From positions 3,100,001-3,164,000 of the forward strand of contig NZ_CP110341.1 of assembly GCF_026013965.1 (NCBI RefSeq): a DNA stretch of 64,000 nucleotides. Reading direction: 5' to 3'. Positions within the stretch are counted from its first letter, which is position 1, and every line of letters begins with the position of its first letter. The position numbers and the translations under genes were made by a program. Shown piece by piece: positions 43,635 through 52,419 of the stretch. Under the pieces are notes generated by a model. That model saw only the letters and a program-made list of their open reading frames with translations. It was not told the origin of the DNA and did no database searches. The DNA comes from Brevibacterium sp. JSBI002 (GTDB lineage: Bacteria > Actinomycetota > Actinomycetes > Actinomycetales > Brevibacteriaceae).

Positions 43635-45455
43635 TCACGACCGGTCGTGAGCGAGCACGGAGAGTTCGAGCCAGAGCCGCTCGGCCGGTTCCGCCGTTGA
43701 GAGTCCGGTGATCTCCTCGATGCGGCCGAGACGGTGTCGCAGCGAATTCGTGTGCACATGAAGTCGGCGAGATGCCTCGGCCGAGTTTCCGACTGTGGCG
43801 AAGTAGACGCGCAGGGTCTCGAGCAGGCTGCCGTTGTGCTGAGAGTCGTGAGCTGCCAGTGCCTGCGCCGGACCGAGTACTCCTGCGCCCGACTGAGCCC
43901 GCTGGCCGGTGGGTGCTCGTCCGTCGGCCGGTCCGGGCCCTCCGCCGATCACGCGCTCATCTGCGGCCAGCAGCGTATCGGCGACCTGCAGACCCACGAC
44001 CCTCGCTGCCACGTCGCGGATGGTCGCCCCGACGATTCGGCCGTGAGTACTCGAACGTCGATGCGTAACCGAACTCTTCTGTGGGGGCGGGTCCACGTCC
44101 TCGTCGTCCGCGCCAGGCCCCGCCTCGGTGACAGCCTGCACAGCGTCGACGACGTATGCGGCTTCGGTCCACGACCGGTGCACGGCATCGAGGCGATCGA
44201 CCGGGGTGCCGGCTCCGAAGCACAGGGTCTCCGACTTCGGCAGGGACCTGCGCAGAGCGGCGATGACGTGATCGCGCACCTGTTCGGCGTTCATCGGCTC
44301 GCTCATCTGCACCAATGCCGCGAGGTGGACCCGCTCCCCGGTTCCGGATCGACCCATGCTGACATCTGCCGGGCCGACAGGGACAGAACCATGTCCGGCG
44401 TGTGCGGCACCGGCAGAGCTCACCTGCGCGAGCACGGCATCGGCAAAGGCAGCCCGCAGATGGAACCGCAGGACGGGCTCTCGGTCGGGGGCCACCTCGG
44501 TGAAGGCAAGGACGCAGAAGCTGCCCGAGAACGGCAGCGACAGCAGGGTCGCCGACGGCCCGAGATCGGCCGAACCGGCGAGGATCCCGCCGAGAGCCTC
44601 CCGGCGGATGCGCTTCTCGAACGGTGACCGGCGCAGGGTCCGCAGCATCACGGGCAGGGCCGCGCGGGCGGCGTCGCGCAGCACCTCGCGCAGCGGTTCG
44701 GGGTCGACCTCGGCCGGGTAGGCCGCCCAGATCGTCCCGATGAGTTCGCCCTCGCTGCGCAGGGCGATGACCGATCGAGCCGGTGATGTGCCTTCGGCGG
44801 GACGTTCGACGACATCGGTGGAACGACGGATCGTGTCGAGGAACCCGGATTCCTCGAGTTCGGCGATCCGCCAGTCGGGAATGGCCCCGGACAGGATCGT
44901 CTCGCGACGGATCTCATCGAGTTCGTCGCCGAGGTTCGCATGCGCGAGCACTCGCGAGGCCGGGTCCTCGATCGTGATCGACGCGCCCGTGGTTTCGGCG
45001 ATGACGGCGGCCAGGGCGCTGAGGTCGTCGACATCAGGCCAGGCCAGGGCGCTCGTCGCCCCTTCGATGAGCTGTCGCAGATGGACGAGGATCTCCGACC
45101 ACGTCACATGCGGCGATCGTTCGAGGAGGACCGGAGCCCGGCCCGCACTCCCCCGCAGGTCGGCCCCGTCACCGAGGTGGCTGTGCGTTCCGGGCGGGAC
45201 TACAAGAGCGGCGGCTCCCGCATAGTCGGTCAGCACGGAATCGAGCCCGGCAGGGCTGCGCACCGGCTCGGTGACGAGGACGACTGTGCCGTTCAAGGAG
45301 CCGTGGCCGGCCGCCTCGGTGGAAGCGGCTGGCAGGTCGAAGCCGAATTCGACTCGCGCGACCGCGACGTCGTCGGCCACCTCCGTCAGCGGCAGGAGGA
45401 ACCCCTCCGTATCCCGGATCAAGCGGGACAGTCGCGGACTCGAGGTGTCGGTCAT
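43635..45455 (-). CDS. PucR/CdaR-type transcriptional regulator
   Basis: This 606-aa regulator has the C-terminal PucR-type HTH: LRVYFATVGNSAEASRRLHVHTNSLRHRLGRIEEITGL in pieces (about 540-590). The N-terminal two thirds combine a PucR-like domain and a GAF/GGDEF-like sensory part (IVIEDPASRVLAHANLGDEL-type, about 150-300). A disordered Gly/Pro stretch lies at about 445-530. Such regulators often control purine, amine or amino acid degradation. The neighbours are a broken decarboxylase and gabT, so amine catabolism is a reasonable guess, not evidence. Confidence 0.85.
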   Translation of the reverse strand: MTDTSSPRLSRLIRDTEGFLLPLTEVADDVAVARVEFGFDLPAASTEAAGHGSLNGTVVLVTEPVRSPAGLDSVLTDYAGAAALVVPPGTHSHLGDGADLRGSAGRAPVLLERSPHVTWSEILVHLRQLIEGATSALAWPDVDDLSALAAVIAETTGASITIEDPASRVLAHANLGDELDEIRRETILSGAIPDWRIAELEESGFLDTIRRSTDVVERPAEGTSPARSVIALRSEGELIGTIWAAYPAEVDPEPLREVLRDAARAALPVMLRTLRRSPFEKRIRREALGGILAGSADLGPSATLLSLPFSGSFCVLAFTEVAPDREPVLRFHLRAAFADAVLAQVSSAGAAHAGHGSVPVGPADVSMGRSGTGERVHLAALVQMSEPMNAEQVRDHVIAALRRSLPKSETLCFGAGTPVDRLDAVHRSWTEAAYVVDAVQAVTEAGPGADDEDVDPPPQKSSVTHRRSSTHGRIVGATIRDVAARVVGLQVADTLLAADERVIGGGPGPADGRAPTGQRAQSGAGVLGPAQALAAHDSQHNGSLLETLRVYFATVGNSAEASRRLHVHTNSLRHRLGRIEEITGLSTAEPAERLWLELSVLAHDRS

Positions 45456-45513
45456 GCTCCCACTGTAGTCAACGACCGACCGTGGTCGGGAGGATCTGCG
45501 TCAACGGAACCGA

Positions 45514-45597
45514 TCGCCTCGGCGGGTGGGATGAACCGGACGGGTCAGCCGCCTCGGCGGGGTGGGGTTGAGTCGAATCAGCCAGCCGCCTCGGCGG
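45514..45597. repeat. Three consecutive copies of the CGCCTCGGCGG word in a spacer
   Basis: Copies begin at 45514 (one base degenerate), 45549 and 45586, spaced 35 and 37 bp, in the 149-bp gap between the PucR gene and the response regulator gene. The second and third are exact CCGCCTCGGCGG. This is the densest cluster in the window of an 11-mer that is found at least 31 times. Confidence 0.75.
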
Positions 45598-45604
45598 GGG
45601 CAGA

Positions 45605-46363
45605 TCATTCCGGAGAGAAGAATTTGAACTGGAGGGCGCGGACGACGAGCTGGGCGAGATTGCGCGCCCCCAGTTTGAGGCGCAGGTTGCGGGCGTGCGA
45701 CTTCATGGTGGACATGGCCACCGATTGGTCGGCGGCGATCTCCTCGTAGCTGTGGCCCTGGCAGAGCAGGGTGAGCAGCTCCATCTCGCGGGCGGTCAGC
45801 TGCGGTGCCGCGTCGGGGGCGTCGGGCAGGGGATCTCCGCTGATGACGATGTCCTCGGCCAGCCCTCTGAGCAGTTCGGGGCACTCCCCCGCCGAGGCAG
45901 CCCGCACGATCGAGACAAGCTCCCGCTCCCCGGCCGTTTTGTTGACCACCGCGAGTGCGCCGGCCTCGAGTCCGCGGGCGATTCCCGGCCCGGGAGACAC
46001 GGTCGTCAGCAGCACGACGCGAGCGTCGGGGTCGAGGTCCATGATCGCCGCCGTCGCATCGACGCCGCTCATTCCCGGCGGCATGTTGACGTCCATGAGG
46101 ACGAGGTCGGGACGCTCGGCGTCGAAGGCGGCGATGGCTTCCTCCCCGGAGTGGACGGGGTCGAGCACAAGAAAGGAACCCGCATCATCGAGCGCCTGAG
46201 CCACTGCTCGCGTCGTCCACGAATCGTCATCGACGACGAGCACGGAGGTGCGCGCGGAGGTGCGCTCGGCGGGGTCCGAAGTGTCGTCCCGATCGAGCGA
46301 TGGGCTGGTTGTCGGGGTCGACTCCGCACCCGTGGATGGGGCCGGCTGGTGGTGCGCAGTCAT
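45605..46363 (-). CDS. LuxR-family two-component response regulator
   Basis: This 252-aa NarL-type response regulator has a receiver domain with acidic residues in VLVVDDDSW (about 41-49), phospho-acceptor D91 in LVLMDVNMPP and Lys in VNKTAGE. A LuxR HTH follows: LTAREMELLTLLCQGHSYEEIA and then MSTMKSHARNLRLKLGARNLAQL in pieces. The first 38 residues are a Ser/Thr/Pro-rich extension. The ATG overlaps the kinase stop as TGATG. It pairs with the kinase upstream; targets are unknown. Confidence 0.92.
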   Translation of the reverse strand: MTAHHQPAPSTGAESTPTTSPSLDRDDTSDPAERTSARTSVLVVDDDSWTTRAVAQALDDAGSFLVLDPVHSGEEAIAAFDAERPDLVLMDVNMPPGMSGVDATAAIMDLDPDARVVLLTTVSPGPGIARGLEAGALAVVNKTAGERELVSIVRAASAGECPELLRGLAEDIVISGDPLPDAPDAAPQLTAREMELLTLLCQGHSYEEIAADQSVAMSTMKSHARNLRLKLGARNLAQLVVRALQFKFFSPE

Positions 46364-47823
46364 CAGGCGTCGACCTTTTTGCGGTCGCCCTTCTTGCGGC
46401 GACCTCGGCTGCCGAGGCCCGTCGCCCCGCTTGTATCCGGCACGGAGTCACCGCTGCGATCGGTGGCGGGTGCACCGGCAGACCGTGCCTCTGCAAGTGG
46501 CGACTCAGCACCAGCAGCCGCGGCATTTGGTGCTTCGGTACGTGACGCCACTGCACTGGTCTCGAAGTCGTCATCGACGACGTCGATCATATCGGCGGCA
46601 GAGGTGGCCTGCGCGGACGGGGAGACGAAACGGACCGGCAGGGCCACCTCGACGACGGTTCTCCTCCGTTCATCCTCGTCCACCCGACAGACGCCGCCCA
46701 CGGCCGTGGCCCGGCGGGACAGCGACCTCGGCGCCTTGGTCAGGGTGGTCGGGGATTCGTTCGTGCTGCGGCAGAGCAGTTCGGCCCGGTCACCGCGCTC
46801 ACCTCGCATTTCGACGGCGAGGGTGGCGGGGGTGCCCGGAACGGAGTGGCGGATGACGTTCGTGGCGAGCTCGAGCATCACGGCCCTGAAATGGTGTGAC
46901 AAGGTGCCGGTCGCGTGGGTCGGCAACGGGGAGAGCTCGGTGGTCAGCGGAACGGAACCGGCCGCGCACCCGTCCTCGATCGCGGTCGTCAGCTGCTCCG
47001 CCTCGGCGCGGAACCGGACCCGGGAGGTGGCGGAGTCCCCGGAGCAGGCCTCGGTCTCCCACCTGCTCAGGCTCGTCACCAGCTGTCGGAGCCGTTTCGT
47101 GGCTTCGGCGTTGACCAGGGCCAACTCGGCGAGGAGGCGGTCCGCGCTCTCGGAATCGGTTTCCTTCGCCAGGGTGCGGATGATCGCGGATTCGGTGGTC
47201 AGCGAATGTGAGATGGTGTCGTGCATGTCGCTGGTGAACCGGGCGCGCATGGCGTCGAGTGATTTCTGGTGGTCGACGGCGGCGCGTTCGCGGCGGTCGA
47301 TCTCACTGCGGATTCGGGCCTCGACGAACGACGCGCACAGGCCGAGGATCGAATATGTCAGCCAGCCGTAGCCGAGGTCGGTGAGACCTTCGAAGCCGGC
47401 ATCATAGGATCCGAGTCGGGTCGATGCGCCGAGGTAGACGGCCAGTCCGACGGTGCCCAGCGCGAAGCCGACCCAGCGGCGGCGGCTGATCAGGACCGCG
47501 GTGGCGAGGATGAGCGCCTCGGGGAACATGTTCTCCAGGTCCGGATAGAGCGTGGAGAACGCGATGCCCAGTCCGGTCGACGCGATGACGATGCTCAGCG
47601 GCAGGAAGCCGGCTAAGACGATGAGTCCGTAGGCGAGGATGAGCAGGCCTGCGTAGCGGGGTTCGGTGATCTCGAAGGACCCGGGCACCAGGATCGTCAG
47701 ACCCATGATGAAGGCCAGCAGACGGATCGGCAGATCGATGAAGCGCGGCCCCCGAAGGAAGTGCCACACTCGGGCCGGAACGCTCGCTGACGTGCCGGTC
47801 GCGCTGTCGATCTCTGAAGTCAT
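46363..47823 (-). CDS. NarL-type sensor histidine kinase
   Basis: This 486-aa kinase has an N-terminal membrane region of about four to six helices (LLAFIMGLTILVPGSF, AYGLIVLAGFLPLSIVIAS, FALGTVGLAVYLGA, WLTYSILGLCASFVE). The HisKA_3 domain follows with His201 in SDMHDTISHSL, then an HATPase with MLELATNVIRHSVPG. The N-box is somewhat degenerate and I do not see a classic GxGL G2. A long tail rich in Ala/Ser/Asp ends in a basic GRRKKGDRKK. It forms a unit with the downstream regulator. Confidence 0.86.
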   Translation of the reverse strand: MTSEIDSATGTSASVPARVWHFLRGPRFIDLPIRLLAFIMGLTILVPGSFEITEPRYAGLLILAYGLIVLAGFLPLSIVIASTGLGIAFSTLYPDLENMFPEALILATAVLISRRRWVGFALGTVGLAVYLGASTRLGSYDAGFEGLTDLGYGWLTYSILGLCASFVEARIRSEIDRRERAAVDHQKSLDAMRARFTSDMHDTISHSLTTESAIIRTLAKETDSESADRLLAELALVNAEATKRLRQLVTSLSRWETEACSGDSATSRVRFRAEAEQLTTAIEDGCAAGSVPLTTELSPLPTHATGTLSHHFRAVMLELATNVIRHSVPGTPATLAVEMRGERGDRAELLCRSTNESPTTLTKAPRSLSRRATAVGGVCRVDEDERRRTVVEVALPVRFVSPSAQATSAADMIDVVDDDFETSAVASRTEAPNAAAAGAESPLAEARSAGAPATDRSGDSVPDTSGATGLGSRGRRKKGDRKKVDA

Positions 47824-47856
47824 GGGCTCTATTGTGCTACAACTGCCTCCCCCGAA

Positions 47857-47912
47857 CTACCTGACGGCGGCCCAGCAACCTCGCGCGAGGTTGCTGGGCC
47901 GCCGTCAGGTAG
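47857..47912. terminator. Perfect 56-bp palindrome downstream of gabT
   Basis: The arms 47857-47884 and 47885-47912 are exact reverse complements with no loop. CCTCCC/GGGAGG flanks extend the stem after a small internal loop. It lies between gabT and the kinase gene, both minus strand, so it probably ends the gabT transcript. Its length and perfection exceed a normal terminator; it may be a repeat element. Confidence 0.7.
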
Positions 47913-47927
47913 CAATTGGGAGGAGGG

Positions 47928-49292
47928 TCAGCCGAGGAGTTCGGCGAGGGCTGCCTCGATGACGTCGAAGGCATCGCCCAGAAGCTCGTCGGAGATCGTC
48001 AGCGGCGGCAGGAAGCGCAGGATGTTGCTGAAGGTTCCCGTGGTGAGCACGAGGACGCCGTTCTTCGCGCAGTAGTCCGCGATCTTCTTCACGAGATCCG
48101 CGTTCGGCTCGATCGAATCGTGCTCGACGAACTCGGCGGCGATCATAGCACCGCGGCCGCGGATGTCGCCGACCTCGGGGTACTTCGACTGCAGCTTCGT
48201 CAGGCGGTCGACGATGATCTCACCGATAGCCAGGGCACGCTCCGGCAGTCCGTCCTCTTCGTATGAGGCGATGGCGCCGAGCGCTGCGGCACAAGCGGCG
48301 GGGTTGCCGCCGTAGGTTCCGCCGAGGCGGCCCGGTCCGACCGAGTCCATGATGTCCGCGCGACCGGTCACGGCCGACAGCGGCAGACCGCCCGCGATGC
48401 CCTTGGCCGTGGTGATGAGGTCGGGCACGATGCCCTCCCACTCGGAGGCGAACATCTTGCCGGTGCGGGCGAATCCGGCCTGCACCTCGTCGGCGACGAA
48501 GACGATGCCCTTCTCGCGGGCGTAGTCGACGAGCGTGGGCAGGAAGCCCTCGGCCGGGACGATGAAGCCGCCCTCACCCTGGATGGGTTCGATGACGATC
48601 GCGGCGACGTATTCGGAGCCGATCTGCTTCTCGATCATCGTGATGACGCGCTTGGCTGCGTCCTCACCGCTGATCTTCGTGCCGGCCGCATCGTTGTCGC
48701 GGTACGGGTAGGACATGGGTGCGCGGTAGACCTCACCGGCGAAGGGACCGAAGCCGGCCTTATAGGGCGCTGCCTTCGCAGTCATCGCCATGGTCAGGTT
48801 GGTCCGACCGTGGTAGGCGTGGTCGAAGACGACGACGGCGTCGCGACCGGTGTGGGCGCGAGCGATCTTCACAGCGTTCTCGACGGCCTCGGCACCGGAG
48901 TTGAGCAGCACGGTGCGCTTCTCGTGGTCACCCGGAGTGAGGCGGTTGAGGGCTTCGGCGACCTCGACGTAGCTCTCGTAGGGGTTGACCATGAAGCAGG
49001 TGTGGGTGAAGGCCTCGAGCTGAGCCTTCGCGGCCTCGACCACGCGGGGGTTCGAGTTGCCGGCCGTGGTCACGGCGATGCCCGAGCCGAGGTCGATGAG
49101 CTGGTTGCCGTCGGCGTCCTTGAGGATGCCGCCGCCGGCCGCGACCACGTAGGCGGGCAGGCTCGAACCGACACCAGTCGCCACGGCTGACTTGCGACGT
49201 TCCTCGATCTCACGGGACTTCGGTCCCGGAATCTCGGTGACGATCTTACGTTCCTGCGGCAGAGCTTCGCCGCCAATTTCCAAAGCTGTCAT
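47928..49292 (-). CDS. gabT: 4-aminobutyrate (GABA) aminotransferase
   Basis: This PLP enzyme transfers the amino group of GABA (or related omega-amines) to 2-oxoglutarate. The 454-aa protein has the class III pattern: GSGIAVTTAGNSNPRVVEA, LLNSGAEAVENAVKIARA, the PLP-binding Asp268 in VADEVQAGFARTG and the Schiff-base Lys297 in TTAKGIAGGLPLSA. Specificity for GABA rests on family similarity, not on a known ligand. The start is ATG 49292. The 207-bp gap to ygfZ (49293-49499) shows no clear gene. Confidence 0.92.
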   Translation of the reverse strand: MTALEIGGEALPQERKIVTEIPGPKSREIEERRKSAVATGVGSSLPAYVVAAGGGILKDADGNQLIDLGSGIAVTTAGNSNPRVVEAAKAQLEAFTHTCFMVNPYESYVEVAEALNRLTPGDHEKRTVLLNSGAEAVENAVKIARAHTGRDAVVVFDHAYHGRTNLTMAMTAKAAPYKAGFGPFAGEVYRAPMSYPYRDNDAAGTKISGEDAAKRVITMIEKQIGSEYVAAIVIEPIQGEGGFIVPAEGFLPTLVDYAREKGIVFVADEVQAGFARTGKMFASEWEGIVPDLITTAKGIAGGLPLSAVTGRADIMDSVGPGRLGGTYGGNPAACAAALGAIASYEEDGLPERALAIGEIIVDRLTKLQSKYPEVGDIRGRGAMIAAEFVEHDSIEPNADLVKKIADYCAKNGVLVLTTGTFSNILRFLPPLTISDELLGDAFDVIEAALAELLG

Positions 49293-49499
49293 AAGGGGAA
49301 GAATAGGGGTTACCGACGCTTTTTGTCACTTGCCGTCCGAGGGCTGGGCAGAAGCGCCCGCAATGGAGAGACGAACGCACGGATTCGGACCAGTTCGGGT
49401 ACGAAATCCGCAGCCGTTCATCGACCGTCGAATCCCCGAGTCGGACCGTCGACACCGAAGGCAGAAGCAGCCCCTGGCCGCGCCCAAGACTCGCTGTGA

Positions 49500-50711
49500 T
49501 CAGCGGTTCTGACTGCGGGCGTCGACGTCCCTGTTCCGTTCCGGAAGCACGCGCTCGTGCTCGCGCATCGGCACGACGATCGTCTCCTGAGCACCGATGA
49601 CGCGTTCGCCGTCGCCGATTTCGAAGCTCAGCTGCACCTCGGGGGCGAGGTTCCGTTTGACCACGGCCAGACCGATCGGCCCGAGCTCCCAGTGCACGGT
49701 CACCGAGGTCAGCGTGCCCACGGATCGTTCGGATCCGCGGACCTCGGCAAGCACCTCGGTGCCGGGATCCGGGGCGATGTGCCCGGACCCGTCGAGATGG
49801 ACAAAGGTCAGACGCCTGGGCGGCTGACCGAGATTGTGGACGCGTGCCACCGCTTCCTGACCGCGGTAGCAGCCCTTGGCCAGGTGCACGGCCGTGCGCA
49901 GCAGGTCGAGTTCGCCGACGAGGGCCTTGTGATCGATTTCGTTCCGGCCAGGTCGCCAGGCGGCGATCCGCAGGGCTTCCCAGGCGTCGAAGCCGGCCAT
50001 GTCGAAGCTGTTCGCCGACAGGCCCTGCAGGTCGGAGCGCTTGACGATGCCGATGACGAACGGAGTCTCGAGACCCGGGTGGTCGGTTCCGGCGACGTCG
50101 TGCCCGATGTCGATCTGCGCGTAAGAGGCCGAACCGCTTCCGATGTGCGGCCACGGATCGGACCAGGTCCGGGTGACGGGCAAGGTCTCCGGCAGAGCGG
50201 TGATGGCGCCGAAGCACTGATAGTCGTCGCTGAGGTCCTCGATCTCGACGCGCATCATGAAGACCATCTTGCGCAGGAAGTCCAGTGTCGCGTCGGTGTT
50301 GAGGTCGCTGATCGCCCACAGCGCCTCACCGTCGTCGACGAGCTTCAGCCAGCCTTCGATGCGACCGTTCGGATCGAGCACGAGGGTTTCGGTGGACACT
50401 CCGGGGGCCAGGGTGTCGATCTTCTGCGTGGTGATCGAGTTCAGCCAGGTCAGACGGTCGGGTCCGCTCAGACGCAACACGCGGTGATGAGCGAGGTCGA
50501 CGAGACCGTCCTTCTCCTCGAGCACGCGCTGCTCTCGCAGAGGAGCTCCGTAGTGGATGGGAGTCTCGGCGAGGTCGCCGGCCCCGAGCACCGCGGTCGA
50601 GCTCAGTCCGCGGGCCAGCGACGAGCGCCGAACCGCCTCGGTGGGGGTGTCGGTGTTCTCCGGCGACGGCGAATCGTTGAAGTCAGAATTCGGCGACACG
50701 GGATCAGTCAT
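49500..50711 (-). CDS. ygfZ: Folate-binding YgfZ/GcvT-like protein
   Basis: This is a folate-dependent protein that helps iron-sulphur cluster assembly or repair in the cytoplasm. The 403-aa protein has the YgfZ signature KGCYRGQEAVARVHNLG (about 279-295), with the redox Cys, and the GcvT-like folds around it. GFDAWEALRIAAWRPG supports this. The first 50 residues are a Ser/Thr/Glu-rich extension. It follows the nitrobindin-like gene by one base, on the same strand, so the two are co-transcribed. Confidence 0.88.
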   Translation of the reverse strand: MTDPVSPNSDFNDSPSPENTDTPTEAVRRSSLARGLSSTAVLGAGDLAETPIHYGAPLREQRVLEEKDGLVDLAHHRVLRLSGPDRLTWLNSITTQKIDTLAPGVSTETLVLDPNGRIEGWLKLVDDGEALWAISDLNTDATLDFLRKMVFMMRVEIEDLSDDYQCFGAITALPETLPVTRTWSDPWPHIGSGSASYAQIDIGHDVAGTDHPGLETPFVIGIVKRSDLQGLSANSFDMAGFDAWEALRIAAWRPGRNEIDHKALVGELDLLRTAVHLAKGCYRGQEAVARVHNLGQPPRRLTFVHLDGSGHIAPDPGTEVLAEVRGSERSVGTLTSVTVHWELGPIGLAVVKRNLAPEVQLSFEIGDGERVIGAQETIVVPMREHERVLPERNRDVDARSQNR

Positions 50712-50712
50712 C

Positions 50713-51315
50713 TTAAGACAGCTTCTTCAATCTGGCAGAGGAGTGGGAGGCGAGTTCGTGGCCCATGGCTGCCATGTCCCAGGCCCACATGAGTTCGCCG
50801 CCGACGAGGCCGTACATCCGCGTCGAGGCGGTGTACTCCTTCGCGGTGTTGGTCCTGGCCACCACATCGGTGGCCAGATCGATGCGCGGTCCCTTGACGG
50901 TGCCGGCGTAGAGTTCCATGACTCCGTGCGGGTGGACGATCTCGGCTTCGATCTCGAAGGCGTCGTCGTTCGTGCGCAGCGTTTCGACCGCTGCGGCCGA
51001 GGTGAAGGACTGCGGTTCGGTCGGCACCATCATCCCCGGGCCGACGTCGCCGTCGTCGTGCTGACGCACGAGCTGCCAGATTCCGGTCTCGAGAGTCAGG
51101 GTCGACTCGAGATCACCGGACTCGCTGAGCAGCCACGCATGCGCGGTGTACTGGAGGAAGGGCGTACCCTCATGCGCGACGAAGTCGATGCGCTGGCCGA
51201 ACTGCTTCTCAGGAGTGTCCGCATAGCCGACAACACCGACGCCTTCCCACGACCCGATCAGCCAGGACAGCGGGACGAGCTCGGGATGGACCGAGGCATC
51301 GAGTTCGATCACCAT
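50713..51315 (-). CDS. Nitrobindin-like / FABP-like beta-barrel protein
   Basis: This 200-aa protein shows the nitrobindin motif GSWEGVGV (G-x-W-x-G-x-G, 21-27), a ten-strand beta barrel pattern, and a C-terminal His191 in SHSSARL that could be the heme ligand. In mycobacteria a similar protein, described as FABP-like, lies close to the ygfZ relative. If heme binds, it may handle nitric oxide or peroxynitrite. The start ATG 51315 lies six bases after the small ORF's stop. Family placement is good; biochemical role is inferred. Confidence 0.78.
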   Translation of the reverse strand: MVIELDASVHPELVPLSWLIGSWEGVGVVGYADTPEKQFGQRIDFVAHEGTPFLQYTAHAWLLSESGDLESTLTLETGIWQLVRQHDDGDVGPGMMVPTEPQSFTSAAAVETLRTNDDAFEIEAEIVHPHGVMELYAGTVKGPRIDLATDVVARTNTAKEYTASTRMYGLVGGELMWAWDMAAMGHELASHSSARLKKLS

Positions 51316-51321
51316 CAGGGA

Positions 51322-51438
51322 TCAGCGGTTGTCTTTGAACAGCGCCGTGACGACCTTGACCCCGACACCCAGGGCGCCGAGTGCGGCAATGCCGACGAGG
51401 CTGGAGAAGACGATTTCGAGAGCAACAAGATTTTCCAT
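51322..51438 (-). CDS. 38-residue small membrane protein
   Basis: ATG 51438 opens a frame of 38 codons and a TGA (51322-51324). The product is nearly all one hydrophobic helix: ENLVALEIVFSSLVGIAALG, then ALGVGVKVVTALFKDNR, with a basic end. Third-base use is GC-rich and typical of the genome. It sits directly upstream of the nitrobindin-like gene with the same direction. GGGAG is very close to the ATG, so translation may be weak. I do not know a function. Confidence 0.6.
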   Translation of the reverse strand: MENLVALEIVFSSLVGIAALGALGVGVKVVTALFKDNR

Positions 51439-51485
51439 GCTCCCAGTCTACAGTTCCTGACAAAGTGATGTGCATTCAGCCCAGG

Positions 51486-52289
51486 TCAGGAGGCGACGCG
51501 TTCGAGTGCGTAGACGACGACTCCGCCGAGAGCGATCGGAGCGGCACCGAGGGCGAGCTGAACGGCGAAGCTGCGAGCCTTCTCGACGTTCTTCTTCACC
51601 TCGATGTTCTGTGAGGCCTCGAGGTTGGCGGCCTGGAACTTCGCATAGGCGACGAGCCCGAGCATCCGATCGACCGCTGCCACGAGCAGGCCCATGATGA
51701 CACCGAGGATGAGCGCCATGGCCAAGGAGATCGCCGGTGCGAACACGAGCACAGACAGGATCCCCGCCACGGCCGTGGACATGGCGATGGCCAACGGCGA
51801 GGTGTAGATCGCCGGCCACGGCAGCGCGGTCATGCACTGCGCCACGATGAGCGAGGCGAGGCCGATGACGATGGCCTCCTTGTCACCGGGGACCGTGATC
51901 GCCGCAACCCAGGTGCTCGCGGACAGGACGATGACGAGACCGGAGACCTGCGCGGACACGTTCGCCACCGCATAGGAGGCACCGATTCCGCGGGTGAGGT
52001 TCTGCACGAAGGTCCACAGCAGACCGAGTCCCGCGAGCACGGGCAGCCAGTCGAGGTAGGGAGCCGTTGAGTCCTGCCAGGCGGCGTAGAGTCCGCCGAC
52101 GCCGAAGAGGGCGAGCATGATCGAGGTCGCCCGCGGCTGCGGGGAGTCCGTCAGACGCGGCCAACCATAGGCGACGCCGAAGACGATGAGCCCGGTCGCC
52201 AGCAGGAACAGCGTATAGCCCCAGTACACGGAGGCACTGAGGGCCAACACCAGCACCAGGGCGACGGCTACTCGAATCCATCTGATCAC
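51486..52289 (-). CDS. Conserved multi-spanning membrane protein (permease-like)
   Basis: This 267-aa protein has seven or eight hydrophobic helices (VALVLVLALSASVYWGYTLFLL, PVLAGLGLLWTF, VIVLSASTWVAAITV, IAMSTAVAGILSVLVF, LAMALILGVIMGLLVAAV). A short amphipathic helix then precedes the last helix. Family name cannot be given with confidence. GTG 52289 is chosen because earlier codons are unlike a membrane-protein start. It is divergent from the GlnR-family gene, which is kept near similar genes in other actinobacteria. Confidence 0.7.
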   Translation of the reverse strand: MIRWIRVAVALVLVLALSASVYWGYTLFLLATGLIVFGVAYGWPRLTDSPQPRATSIMLALFGVGGLYAAWQDSTAPYLDWLPVLAGLGLLWTFVQNLTRGIGASYAVANVSAQVSGLVIVLSASTWVAAITVPGDKEAIVIGLASLIVAQCMTALPWPAIYTSPLAIAMSTAVAGILSVLVFAPAISLAMALILGVIMGLLVAAVDRMLGLVAYAKFQAANLEASQNIEVKKNVEKARSFAVQLALGAAPIALGGVVVYALERVAS

Positions 52290-52370
52290 AGCACTATCGT
52301 GCCTTATCCGGCGACACCCACGGTAACCACCGGCGGCAGCGCGTCGGAGCTGCCCCGGCCGGGGCCTCGC

Positions 52371-52416
52371 TATACTCTTCCTCAGAGGACGGGCGAGACA
52401 ACGGGCGCCGAGGAGG
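52371..52416 (+). promoter_or_regulatory. -10 element and ribosome-binding site of the glnR-like gene
   Basis: TATACT (52371-52376) is a good -10. A GC palindrome GCCCCGGCCGGGGC (52352-52365) lies just upstream of it. AGGAGG (52411-52416) precedes the start. Two ATGs (52420 and 52429) compete, with spacings of 3 and 12 bases, so the start is uncertain by three codons. Confidence 0.5.
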
Positions 52417-52419
52417 TGG

